Made by a program: the position numbers and the translations under genes
Part shown: positions 40,389 through 50,600 of the stretch, one piece after another
Layout: every line of letters starts with the position of its first letter
Position numbering within the stretch: position 1 is the first letter of the stretch
The notes under the pieces: generated by a model
Told to the model about the DNA's origin: nothing
The model's database searches: none
Seen by the model: only the letters and a program-made list of their open reading frames with translations
DNA from: QVMG01 sp032073245
GTDB taxonomy: Bacteria; Bacteroidota; Bacteroidia; Bacteroidales; Tannerellaceae
Length of the DNA stretch: 64,000 nt
NCBI GenBank assembly: GCA_032073245.1
Contig: DAMANX010000017.1
Location: 1 to 64,000, forward strand
Direction: 5' to 3'

Positions 40389-42794
40389 TTAATTAAAATT
40401 CTGAATTTCAACAGGCAATTCTTCTGACGCCACAGCTACGGAACAGTTTCCCTGTTTTTCTAAGGTGATGTATGCGCATCCATTGTAAGCTTGCACACGG
40501 CGTGAGCCTACTGAAGTGCCCAAATTTTGTAAAAGCTTACCTGCACCTGCTACACTGAATTCAATATACTGATGAGAATCCAGGCAACGGATACCATTCG
40601 CATCTTTTAGTTGTGCTTTGATCAGTATACGATTATTATCAAGTGGAGTAGAGGTTAATTCTATTTTAGCCTCTTTTCCCCATTTTTCTGTTTGATATTC
40701 CTGTGTGATCTCATCACTGATTTGCTCTTTTTTATTGTATCCTACGGCACGTATAGTATTTAGACCTTCCTCAAGAGCTACTTCCCAATGTAAACCAGCC
40801 GCGGGGAAATCAGCACTGATTCTTTTCTTTTTCCCTTGGGAGACACCATTAACAAAAAGTTCAGCTTCTGGACAATTGGAGTATACAAGGATTTCTTTTT
40901 TCTCTCCTTTTTCTCCCCAACGAACAGGCCAGGTATGCCCATAGATATGAATCATAGGTGCTGAGGTCCAATAAGATTGGAATACATAATAACTTTCTTT
41001 CGGTGTCAGATCCCGTTCTACCACTCCTTTTTGGTTCACATAAGGAACAGGGTTTTCGGGACGAAGCGGAGTCGAGAAATCTTTGAATGTCCAAAAAGCA
41101 GAACCAGTTAGATTGGGCATAGTTTCCTGTTCTTTCAGGTGCCAGTCGAACAAACGGATTATATAGGATTCAGACCAATCGCCTTTGTTAGCAGCATTAC
41201 TAACATCAGCAAAATCTCCTTCATTATGACGACGTGCATGGCTATCTCCTCCCCATTCGGCATGAAAGAAGCGATTGGTTCCGGCAATACCGCTTTCACT
41301 CATCTCACGGTAATCTCTAAATGCACGGCTATACCAACCAGCCCAGATAGTAGGCGAATAGACATCGATAATATCTTTACAGAATTCACATCGACGAATG
41401 GCTGTCAAACGACTATTATCCAATTTATGAGACAGATTGTGCAATTCTTTCATAAATTCACGGATAGCATCTTTATCAAATGTATTAAAGTCGCCTGGCC
41501 AATCATTTTCATTCCCCATACCCCATAGGATCACTGATGGGTGATTATAGTGTTGTTCGATCATATTGGTAAGCATTCGGCGTGACTGCTCTTTATATGC
41601 TTCACCTCCTAATCCACCACGACACCAGGGAATTTCTTCCCATACCAAAAGGCCTAGCTCATCACATAGACGGAGGGCTATATCCGATTGCTGATAATGT
41701 CCTAACCGTATAAAATTAGCTCCCATATCCTTGATCAGATTCATTTCTTTGATCATGATTTCTTCCGTTAGAGCAGCAGCTAATCCTGCATGGTCTTCAT
41801 GTCGGTGAGTTCCTTTGAGGAGAATTCTTCTTCCGTTCAGACGGAAAGGGCCTTTTTCAACAAACTCAAAATGACGGAAGCCAAAACGTTCTACTGCCTG
41901 TAATTGTTTACCGTTTACTTCAAGACTCAGTTCGCATGTGTATAATTGCGGATTTTCTACATCCCAAAGAAGAGGTTTTTTTAGTTCTTTATCAATAATA
42001 ATTTGGTTTGTATATGTAGAACCTTCCACCTTATTCACAAAAACCTCTTTCCCATTCGGATCTTTGATAAGGATAGAAAGTGTATAAGGAACCGATTGAT
42101 CTTTTGGTTGATAAAAAGATGTTTCTATTTTCAGGTTCCCGTTTTTACCTTTTTCGTCTGTAGAAGCATCAATACGGATGCGTTCAAAAGATATTTGAGG
42201 AACATATACCAGATTAACATAACGATAGAGGCCACCATACAAATTGAAATCAGACATATCCGAAGGTATAGTTTCCGTATCCCGTATATTATCGCAACGG
42301 ACAGCCACAGGAATCTTTCCGTTGAATTGCTTCTGGTAAACTTCCGTTTGACGAAAAGCATTTACTGCATCGGTAATATCCACTTTCCATCCGTCATAAC
42401 CTCCAACGTGTTCTCCAACTTTTGTAGTATATACATAGACTTCCGACCGTTGGCCGGCCCCCTCGAATTCGAGGAGGATGCGGCCATTGTCATACGGATT
42501 GTCCAGAGAAATATTTGTTCTATACCATCCGGCACCCTGATAATAATTGAGATCCGGATCTACAGCGTCTTCAGCATTGAAACAATGAGGAAGTTCCACT
42601 TTTGTCCATAAAGGCACAGACTCGGGTTGTCCGGCACGTGCCGGACGCATTACTTCCCATACACTTCCCATATCCTGACGGATAAATTCCCAACCCGTAT
42701 TCAGGCGGGTCTTTTGATTGGAAGGAACCACAATCGCCTGAAGAGGTAGAATAAAGCTATTAATCAACAGAAAGAGAAAAGCTAACTTTTTCAT
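40389..42794 (-). CDS. Exported glycoside hydrolase family 2 enzyme (beta-galactosidase/glucuronidase-like)
   Basis: An 801-residue GH2 enzyme with a signal peptide (about 1-20). A sugar-binding domain, immunoglobulin-like domain and TIM barrel follow in order, then C-terminal beta domains (including the DUF4982-like ILVYSNCPEAELFVNG). The acid/base Glu is in GMGNENDW (about residue 427) and the nucleophile Glu in HAEWGGDSH (about 512). It is the last gene of the PUL, and its ATG overlaps the lyase-GH88 stop by 4 bp. It probably removes a beta-linked sugar exposed by the lyase; the sugar cannot be told from sequence. Confidence 0.93.
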   Translation of the reverse strand: MKKLAFLFLLINSFILPLQAIVVPSNQKTRLNTGWEFIRQDMGSVWEVMRPARAGQPESVPLWTKVELPHCFNAEDAVDPDLNYYQGAGWYRTNISLDNPYDNGRILLEFEGAGQRSEVYVYTTKVGEHVGGYDGWKVDITDAVNAFRQTEVYQKQFNGKIPVAVRCDNIRDTETIPSDMSDFNLYGGLYRYVNLVYVPQISFERIRIDASTDEKGKNGNLKIETSFYQPKDQSVPYTLSILIKDPNGKEVFVNKVEGSTYTNQIIIDKELKKPLLWDVENPQLYTCELSLEVNGKQLQAVERFGFRHFEFVEKGPFRLNGRRILLKGTHRHEDHAGLAAALTEEIMIKEMNLIKDMGANFIRLGHYQQSDIALRLCDELGLLVWEEIPWCRGGLGGEAYKEQSRRMLTNMIEQHYNHPSVILWGMGNENDWPGDFNTFDKDAIREFMKELHNLSHKLDNSRLTAIRRCEFCKDIIDVYSPTIWAGWYSRAFRDYREMSESGIAGTNRFFHAEWGGDSHARRHNEGDFADVSNAANKGDWSESYIIRLFDWHLKEQETMPNLTGSAFWTFKDFSTPLRPENPVPYVNQKGVVERDLTPKESYYVFQSYWTSAPMIHIYGHTWPVRWGEKGEKKEILVYSNCPEAELFVNGVSQGKKKRISADFPAAGLHWEVALEEGLNTIRAVGYNKKEQISDEITQEYQTEKWGKEAKIELTSTPLDNNRILIKAQLKDANGIRCLDSHQYIEFSVAGAGKLLQNLGTSVGSRRVQAYNGCAYITLEKQGNCSVAVASEELPVEIQNFN

Positions 42795-45127
42795 TTTTTC
42801 TTATAATTGGTGATTCTTGCTTTACGTAATAGAGCTTCCAGATAGTAATAGTCAGCGTAAGAAATAGGTGCGTCTATTTCATCATTCTTAGGATAATTAC
42901 CGGTAGAGTGGAGTAGGAGGAATCCTTGTGCCGTACCCGGTTCAGCCTGATAATGAGTGGTAAGGTTATGCACAATTGTATCAGCTAATCCTTTATAGTA
43001 AGTACTTTTTTCTGTTGAAGTATATTCTGCTAATTCATAGAGGGCAGATGCCATAATTGCGGCAGCAGAAGCATCCCGCGGTGCATTGGGGATAGCAGGA
43101 TCTTTCATATCCCAATAGGCAATCAAGTCTTCCGGCATATTGGTTTGACTGAAGAAGAAATGAGCTATCTTTTCAGCCATTTCCAGATAAGCAGGGTCTT
43201 TTGTAAATCGGTAGCACATTGTGAAACCGTATAATCCCCATCCTTGACCGCGACTCCATACGGATTCGTGAGCAATACCCTGATGTGTATGTTTAGCCTC
43301 TACAGCACCTGTTTCAGGATTATAGCCGATAACATGATAAGAGGAATAATCGTCACGGAAATGATTTTTCATTGTGGTATTAGCATGAGTGATGGCTATC
43401 TCTCTATATATCGGATCTCCTGTCTCTTCCGAAGCCCAGAAAAGCATTTCCAAATTCATCATATTGTCGATAATAACCGGGAACTGCCATTTATCCCCAC
43501 TATGATCCCATGAACGAATCGACTTTACTTTATCGCTATATCGGGAAATCAAAGATTTAGCAGCTTGAAGAACAACATCTTTATAAGATCTCTCACCTGT
43601 CAGGCGATAAGCTTGTCCAAAAGAATTATTAATAATGAAACCTAGATCATGTGTTCCTTTAAAACGTTTCATTTCCTCAATAGGCCAGGTATAGCTTATT
43701 GCTTCCTGACGCCAGTAGTTATCATTTGTGTAATTAAAGGTTTGCCATAGTGACCCAGGAAAGAAACCGGAACACCAATCACGTGGGGCAACAAGGCGGA
43801 GGCTTCCGTCTTTTTCGACTGTACGTGGGCTTACCAATCGTTTATTTGTCGCTTCTTTTTTAGCTTCTTCCACACATTGAAAAGCATAATTCAATTGAGT
43901 TGTAACAAACGCAAAAGCGTTGTCTACTTCATCGGCTTTCAAGTATAATAGATTAAATCGGTCTTTCCAGTTGATAACTCGGTTTTCACGATATAGTTGT
44001 AGGTAATCTGTACGAGAAGGATTTAACAGATAAGTTCTATAGAGATCTTTTCCTAATTCGTTTTGTTTATACTCCCATTCGCTGATTTGTTGGTAAGGCC
44101 AGTCAGTAACTTCTTTCCCCATATATTGACTAATAAAATCAAGGGCTTTATAGAAGTTACGGCCATCTTCCGAAGTCGCATTATCTATATTGATACCCAT
44201 CTTTTGCCCCATCTGAAAGATATCAATCATGTGGCTGAGGTTATATTGGGAATAGCCAAATGCAAGCGTTCTTCTCAGTTCCTGAGGTTGGCTTCCGTCC
44301 GGTTCTATCTGGGTAAAGATGCGTTTAGCAGGAAATTCTCTGATCAATTGTTCAGCTACCTGATTATTCCCTACATACATTGCAAAAGCAATGACCTGTG
44401 TATCATAAGCTACACTATGATTGTTTTTCTGACTTGATTCTTCTTTACCCTGCTCACTCGTTAATATCCAGTTTAATAATTGACTAAACCATGCCTTCAG
44501 ATTTTTACTATCTTTTGCGGTGAATGCTTTTGATTGTTCGAGTAACTGTACTGCATCCAGCATTTCAACAAACGAATAAGTGTCAATTACCCCATAGCAA
44601 CGCCCTTTACCCTCGTTATGTCCGGGAATCATTTGAGCATAATTCAAGTTGGGATTCATTTTAGTTTCTTTATTAAAGAACCATACACGTATTAGTTCTG
44701 TAGCCTTTTGTGCGTATTTTTCTTCCCCGCTAAAATACCAGGCAAGTGCCAGATTTGTTACACTATTAGCCATGCTACCGAGACGCACCCTGTCCAATTT
44801 TTCCAATTCCGGGTTAGATTCGCCATCACGATTGATATAAGGCAGTCCATCGGGTTTACTCGGATCAGGCCAGTAATAACGAGCCTGACTCATATAATCG
44901 TGCTTATTACCACTTGCCGGAGTTTTATCTTTCATCATTACAGAAAGAGCCGGTTTGTTTAGTTCCTTGTCTGCATCTTTCAATAATTGTTCGTATGCAA
45001 GAGAATAAACGGGTTGATCAAGAGAGGTTTTTACTTCTTGAAGATGTGCAGGATTCCATATTGTTTGCGCACACACGCTGAGCGTAAAAAAAAGAAGTGT
45101 GGAGAGAATGAATGTTTTTTTTTTCAT
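42791..45127 (-). CDS. Polysaccharide lyase (alginate-lyase fold) fused to GH88 unsaturated uronyl hydrolase
   Basis: A 778-residue exported fusion. After a signal peptide (about 1-20), residues about 50-400 form an (alpha/alpha) toroid lyase of the Alginate_lyase/PL38-like type, with the catalytic NNHS segment (KNNHSVAYDTQVIAFAMY) and the Tyr-bearing GYSQYNLSHM. Residues about 410-778 match GH88 unsaturated glucuronyl hydrolases: DHSGDKWQFPVIIDNMMNLEM with the catalytic Asp, and WSRGQGWGLYGF. The lyase would make 4,5-unsaturated uronyl ends and the GH88 half would remove them. Usually these are separate proteins. Its promoter and leader hairpin are at 45160-45214. Confidence 0.9.
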   Translation of the reverse strand: MKKKTFILSTLLFFTLSVCAQTIWNPAHLQEVKTSLDQPVYSLAYEQLLKDADKELNKPALSVMMKDKTPASGNKHDYMSQARYYWPDPSKPDGLPYINRDGESNPELEKLDRVRLGSMANSVTNLALAWYFSGEEKYAQKATELIRVWFFNKETKMNPNLNYAQMIPGHNEGKGRCYGVIDTYSFVEMLDAVQLLEQSKAFTAKDSKNLKAWFSQLLNWILTSEQGKEESSQKNNHSVAYDTQVIAFAMYVGNNQVAEQLIREFPAKRIFTQIEPDGSQPQELRRTLAFGYSQYNLSHMIDIFQMGQKMGINIDNATSEDGRNFYKALDFISQYMGKEVTDWPYQQISEWEYKQNELGKDLYRTYLLNPSRTDYLQLYRENRVINWKDRFNLLYLKADEVDNAFAFVTTQLNYAFQCVEEAKKEATNKRLVSPRTVEKDGSLRLVAPRDWCSGFFPGSLWQTFNYTNDNYWRQEAISYTWPIEEMKRFKGTHDLGFIINNSFGQAYRLTGERSYKDVVLQAAKSLISRYSDKVKSIRSWDHSGDKWQFPVIIDNMMNLEMLFWASEETGDPIYREIAITHANTTMKNHFRDDYSSYHVIGYNPETGAVEAKHTHQGIAHESVWSRGQGWGLYGFTMCYRFTKDPAYLEMAEKIAHFFFSQTNMPEDLIAYWDMKDPAIPNAPRDASAAAIMASALYELAEYTSTEKSTYYKGLADTIVHNLTTHYQAEPGTAQGFLLLHSTGNYPKNDEIDAPISYADYYYLEALLRKARITNYKKK

Positions 45128-45159
45128 GAAACTAGATTATTAATAGATATTGTATGAAA

Positions 45160-45214
45160 ACAGAACCCACCCATTTCAGAGGGGTTCTGTTTTTTGTTTA
45201 GTGCCGCAAATATA
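45160..45214 (-). promoter_or_regulatory. Internal promoter and leader hairpin before the lyase gene
   Basis: A minus-strand -7 box TATATTTG at 45207-45214 is followed by a 9-bp hairpin (ACAGAACCC at 45160-45168 with GGGTTCTGT at 45182-45190) whose minus-strand tail has a short T run, TTTT. It can terminate transcripts coming from the SusCD genes, attenuate those from the internal promoter, or do both. Confidence 0.6.
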
Positions 45215-45221
45215 AATATAT

Positions 45222-45839
45222 TTATTTAAAAGTAACCGTTACTTTATTGAAATCATGGGTTAATCCTCGTACTTCGTATTCTCCGGTTTTATTGTTCAAC
45301 GTACTTTCGCGGTATTTATCTTCTGTAGTGGAAGGAGTTCCTTTGGATGGATCCAGCGTATTAATCTTTAATACTCCTGTCGCAGTTGACAGACGTTTGA
45401 TTCTTACGTTTTTAATATCCTTTTGCGCTTTAGGCCAGGTAAGTGAATATTTTCCATCCGTAAGATTAATCGCATTGCCACTTTCATCTACAACCGTATA
45501 ATCTGTTCCAGCTACCAGTGTAGAGGATGCATCGTTCGATACCCAGAAGAAAGTTGTTGCATCATAAGAACGAATTCGTTCACTATGAAATTGTAATGGA
45601 ATATTGCTACTCACTCCGTCCGTTCCGGTTACATTCCATGTTCCGGTATTTATACGCCATTGTGCATTACCATTTTCTGCAATCTCATAATTGAGTGCAT
45701 CACTAAATACTCCCGTTTTATAAAACCCTACATAATAAAGATGCTCAAGTTCAGGATCTGTTGTCCAGGCATCATCATCACAGCTAACAGTAGAAAACAT
45801 AACTGTTATTGCTGCAAACATATATATTAACTTTTTCAT
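45222..45839 (-). CDS. Surface lipoprotein of the PUL (glycan-binding candidate)
   Basis: A 205-residue lipoprotein: signal peptide ending in FSTVSC with Cys20, then an acidic surface-export motif (CDDDAW). The rest is beta-rich with no catalytic motif, and the C-terminus (VRGLTHDFNKVTVTF) looks like an anchor domain. It follows the susD-like gene and, by position, should be the surface glycan-binding protein. Sequence divergence is normal for this class. The call rests on position and lipobox. Confidence 0.78.
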   Translation of the reverse strand: MKKLIYMFAAITVMFSTVSCDDDAWTTDPELEHLYYVGFYKTGVFSDALNYEIAENGNAQWRINTGTWNVTGTDGVSSNIPLQFHSERIRSYDATTFFWVSNDASSTLVAGTDYTVVDESGNAINLTDGKYSLTWPKAQKDIKNVRIKRLSTATGVLKINTLDPSKGTPSTTEDKYRESTLNNKTGEYEVRGLTHDFNKVTVTFK

Positions 45840-45878
45840 CTGATCGTTATTTTAGATTAACTGATTTAATTCTTATAA

Positions 45879-47642
45879 TTACCATCCTGGATTCTGTACG
45901 ATATTACCATCAGATTGTCCGATTTCAAACGTTGGAATAGGATAGAGGTAATCCCTTGCAGGGTTAAATGACCGTGTGCCTTTGAATTCAATTACGTATG
46001 TACTTGGTTGATCATACACATGATTTCCGCTTACATTACCGGATGCATCTGTTAACCGACCAGCAAGACCTTCATGTAATGATGGATTTTGCATCTCTTC
46101 TGCAATACAGATAGGGCCGATTAAGTCTGTAGGGAGTACTTTCTCTGCAATTTTCCAACGGATAATATCATCATAACGGAATCCTTCAGTCATTAATTCT
46201 ACCGTACGTTCCCGGCGAATTTCTTCCAACATATCAAGTCCGTTTTGTGATACAAAGGCATTTGTAAGGTTTACTTCGAATCCAACACGTTCACGAAGCT
46301 TATTTACAGTAGCATTGAGTTGTTCGTCGGTGATGCTTCCATAACGTTCGTAAAGAGCTTCGGCATAGGAAACCAACATTTCAGCGTAGCGAATGATAAT
46401 TTTATCCGTAAAGTCTTTATTTCCGGAACTCTTTTCCCATAAAGATCCGAAGAATGCCTTTTTAGTAGGATAAGCTTTCGGACGTTGTGAGTCGAAAGGA
46501 TAGTACTTGCCTTTACCTGTTTTTACCCATCCGACGAACTCATCATTTTCCAATATGTCATTGATAGTCCAGATAGTTTTCAAAAGACGCGGATCGCGTT
46601 GTCCTTTCCCATCGGCTAAAGGTTTACCTTCTGCATCTAAACCTGCAATGTTGTTGTAGGATGTTTCTACCGGTATCTTTAATGCTGTTTTATTGATGGG
46701 TAATCCATCTGCATACAAGAATAGATCCAGTACATTTCGGGTAAGTGCATATTTCCCTTCCGAATCACGGGTATGAACATGACCGGTTTTTACTGTTGCA
46801 AAGTCGTTTTCTCCATAGGCTTTACCAAATACAATTTCAGGGTTTACATTATTGGCTTCATTCAAATACGAGAATACCTCGTTGAAATCGGCAAATAAAG
46901 CATGTCCTTCTGCTTGCAACAATTCAAAAGCAGCAATGGCCTTATCAAAATGAGCATTTGCATTTGAACCACCATTTACACTATGATATTTCTGGAAAGT
47001 GCCTTCATAAAGGCCGATGCGTACAATCATTCCTAATGCTGCTGAACGACTCGCACGGCGACGATCAAATTCAGATGTAGGCAATTGTGTGTATTTAGGT
47101 AGGTTAGCAGCAGCAAATTCCAAATCCTGGTAACATTGCTGAATAACCGTTTCACGAGGGGTACGACCCATTTTCAATTCTTCATCATATACGGTGGAGA
47201 ACGTTTTCACAACTAATGGTACATCACCATATTTCTTTACTAACCCAAAATAGTGATAAGCACGAAAGAAAAATGCTTCTGCTCTCCAGCGGTTACGTAT
47301 ACTTTCAGTTAATGGAGCATCTGCCCCTTTTTCGATGATATTGTTCGCCGTGAAAATCCATTTATAAGGATCCGTCCAATCGTCGGTCGAAGTGGTGGGT
47401 ACTGACCGGTTCCCATTACTGATACTGTTTGAGCTTCCACCCACAAATTCATCGGAACGCTGATCATGACTCCAGCCTTTCAGATCATAATATAACTTGT
47501 TGCAAGCTCCCTTAAGGTCTGTTTCCGATTTCCAGAAACCATCATCAGTCAACTCCGAACCAGGCTTAACGTCTAATAAATCGTCGCAGCCGGATAACAT
47601 TATTGCACATAAAAGTGCGCTTATATAAATTATCTTTTTCAT
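45879..47642 (-). CDS. RagB/SusD-family nutrient-binding lipoprotein
   Basis: A 587-residue SusD-like outer-membrane lipoprotein that binds glycan at the cell surface and closes over the SusC transporter. The signal peptide ends at ...CAIMLSGC (Cys19), followed by DDLLDVKPGSELTDDGFW, the hallmark SusD N-terminus. The RWRAEAFFFRAYHYF helix and the C-terminal FRYDDIIRWKIAE and IPTFEIGQSD motifs are intact. It lies 13 bp after the SusC gene. Confidence 0.95.
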   Translation of the reverse strand: MKKIIYISALLCAIMLSGCDDLLDVKPGSELTDDGFWKSETDLKGACNKLYYDLKGWSHDQRSDEFVGGSSNSISNGNRSVPTTSTDDWTDPYKWIFTANNIIEKGADAPLTESIRNRWRAEAFFFRAYHYFGLVKKYGDVPLVVKTFSTVYDEELKMGRTPRETVIQQCYQDLEFAAANLPKYTQLPTSEFDRRRASRSAALGMIVRIGLYEGTFQKYHSVNGGSNANAHFDKAIAAFELLQAEGHALFADFNEVFSYLNEANNVNPEIVFGKAYGENDFATVKTGHVHTRDSEGKYALTRNVLDLFLYADGLPINKTALKIPVETSYNNIAGLDAEGKPLADGKGQRDPRLLKTIWTINDILENDEFVGWVKTGKGKYYPFDSQRPKAYPTKKAFFGSLWEKSSGNKDFTDKIIIRYAEMLVSYAEALYERYGSITDEQLNATVNKLRERVGFEVNLTNAFVSQNGLDMLEEIRRERTVELMTEGFRYDDIIRWKIAEKVLPTDLIGPICIAEEMQNPSLHEGLAGRLTDASGNVSGNHVYDQPSTYVIEFKGTRSFNPARDYLYPIPTFEIGQSDGNIVQNPGW

Positions 47643-47655
47643 TTTCGTGATCTTT

Positions 47656-50600
47656 TTAGAATGTTACATTAACTCCAGCAGTCCAGGTGCGGAAGAATGG
47701 ATAATAATTATCTCTCTTAATATTATTACCAACTTCCGGGTCAAAGACATCCAATACATTCGTATGTTCCCAAATATCTGTTCCTGCAATATATACCCTT
47801 AAGTTCTGAATATAATTCTTTGTTACAGGTATAGTATAACCTAGCTGAATATTTTTCAAACGTATATAAGCTCCGTCTTGTGCCCATTTATCAGAGGATT
47901 TGTAGTTGTAGTTTTGTTGATTGATAATGCGTGGAAAATATGCATTCGGATTTTCTGGTGTCCAGTAATCCAGGTGAACAGTCCAGGGCATTTGATAAGA
48001 ACCGCTAAAAGGCATAATGGCAGCTTCGTTTATAAGGAATGTACGTTTGCCTACTCCCTGGAAGAACATAGAGAAGTCAAAACCTTTCCATTGAGCACTC
48101 AGATTGATACCATAGTGGTAACGGCCGTTTGTTGTTCCCAGATAAACCAGGTCACCTGAATCACCCGGTTTTCCTTCACCTGGACCTAATAAATGATCCG
48201 GAGTGCCTTGTGCCAGGTATTTAACATCACCCCCTGTCACAGTATTGTCATTAAAGCTCTTAAAACCTGGGTTAGCAGCTTTATAATCAAGGTATTCCTG
48301 ACGGCTACTCCAGTATCCGTCTGTTTTATATCCCCAAATTGAATTCAGCGGATAACCTTCCAAACGATCTACCAGTCCTTCTTTGACTACACTAGCACCT
48401 TCGTATTTTGTCAATTCATTTTGACTATCATCAATATTCAAATTAATTTGATAAGATACATTTCCTATTTTGTCGTTCCAGTTAAGAGAGACTTCCCATC
48501 CCCATACATCTAATTGGCCTATATTTTGAGCAGGAACACCGACTCCGATAATATTTCCTACCTGCATATTAGCCATCATATTTTTATTTTTCTTCCAATA
48601 ATAGTCTGCAGTAACATTTAACCGTCCATTTAAAAAGCCCAAATCAGCTCCTATATTGGTAGACTCCAGAATTTCCCATGAAATATCTTTAGATACCATA
48701 TCTTTCTGATAATAAACAGGATTGCCAACAACATTGATCACATTATTATTGTTGTCTTTGTTGGTGATCAATCCCAGATAAGGGAAGTAACCTTTAAGAG
48801 CAGAACTATTACCTAATTCACCCCAGGATGCACGTAATTTGAAATTGTTTATATATTCTGTCAATGATGCAAACCATGATTCTTCACTTATACGCCAGCC
48901 GGCAGAGAAAGAGGGAAATAAATCCCAACGGCTATCCGGGTCAAGACGGGAACTTCCATCATAACGCAGATTAGCTTCAAACAGATAGCGATCGGCAAAA
49001 CTATAATTTATACGTCCAAAGAGAGAAGCCATTTTCCATGGTTCAACTAAATCTGATAAAACAGAATTCGTTGCTTCTGAATTGTCGTAGAAGTTGAAAC
49101 TAAAGAAGTCATTGGAAAGCATGTTATTAGCCCGGCCCGTCATTTCATCTTTCTTATATTGTTCATAAGATGCCCCTGCTAATACATGGAAAGCATGCTG
49201 GTTGATTCTATAATCATAATTTAGTAATGCCTCAATTTTATCCTGATAGGAATGATTTTTTGTTTTCAAGGCATAATTAGTACCAGTTGTTTGGCGTTGT
49301 CCCTGACCATCCTTACCGGGCCAATCAAGTCTACGCCGGTTTACTTCCCGGCTATAATAGATAGCTCTGCGAGACGCATTCACATCCAGTGTTAATCCTT
49401 TTACCAGATTTTTTACCTGAATTCCAACTTTTCCTGTAAGTGACTCTGTACGGCGTTTATCAAAACCTACATTTTTCATAATATCTATGGCATTTGCCTG
49501 TAGGTCACCATTATAAGGATTTATGTCATAGTTTGCGTCTTCTTCCGGTTGATAAATAGATTGACGTCCACGGCTTGAATAAAGCAAATTAAGAATACCC
49601 TCACTTCCATACGCACTTTGCTCAACAAAATTTCCCTGATAGGTGGCCAAAACATCTACGGATAAATATTTATTTAACTCGGTATTTAGAGATAAGCGTA
49701 AATTTGTACGCTCGTTACCATCGGGGCCATATTTCAAAATACCATCTTTACTATGATATCCGACAGACATATAATATTGCGTCTTTTCAGAACCGCCACC
49801 AACAGAAACAGAATGATCATGGGAAAGTGTTACATCTTTTACACCCTCTTCCATCCAGTTTGTACTTTGGAAAAGGTCCCAGCGTGCGCCGTTTGGACGA
49901 TAGTTGTAGTTCGGATTGCCTACCCACGATGAACGTTCAGGGTCTAATTCAGCTGCACCCGTAGGAGCTCCTGTTATGGGATCAACACTACTATTCAAAC
50001 GTGAAATATTAATTAACGTCTGTTCATCCCATGCAGAAACGCGTTCCGGCATATAAGTAGGTAGATTTATACCAAATGATCCGTTATAGGATATGCGTGG
50101 TTTTTGTCCCTGTGTTCCTCTTTTTGTTGTTACCAATATAACTCCTGCAGCAGCGCGTGCTCCGTAGATAGAAGAGGCGGCAGCATCTTTTAATACGGAT
50201 ATATTTGCAATATCATCCGGATTAAGCATAGCCATATCACCCTCTACACCATCGATTAAAACAAGAGCCTTGGCTTCACCGGCAGAAGAAAAACCACGGA
50301 TACGAATATTTGTGTCTCCCATTTCTGCTCCAGGACGGCCACCACTGCGTAAAACTGCAACCCCTGGTAGTAATCCCTGCATAGAAGAAAGCGCATTTGC
50401 ACTTGGTCTGGCTGCAATTTCTGATCCATCAATAGCGGCTACTGCCCCTGTAAGATTAACTTTCTTTTGTACACCATAACCAACAACAACGATTTCTTCT
50501 ATATTCTGGGTATCTTCCACCATTTTAATATTAATAGTTGTTTGGCTTCCAACAACTATTTCCTGCGTGATGTAACCAATATAAGAGAAAACCAAAGTCT

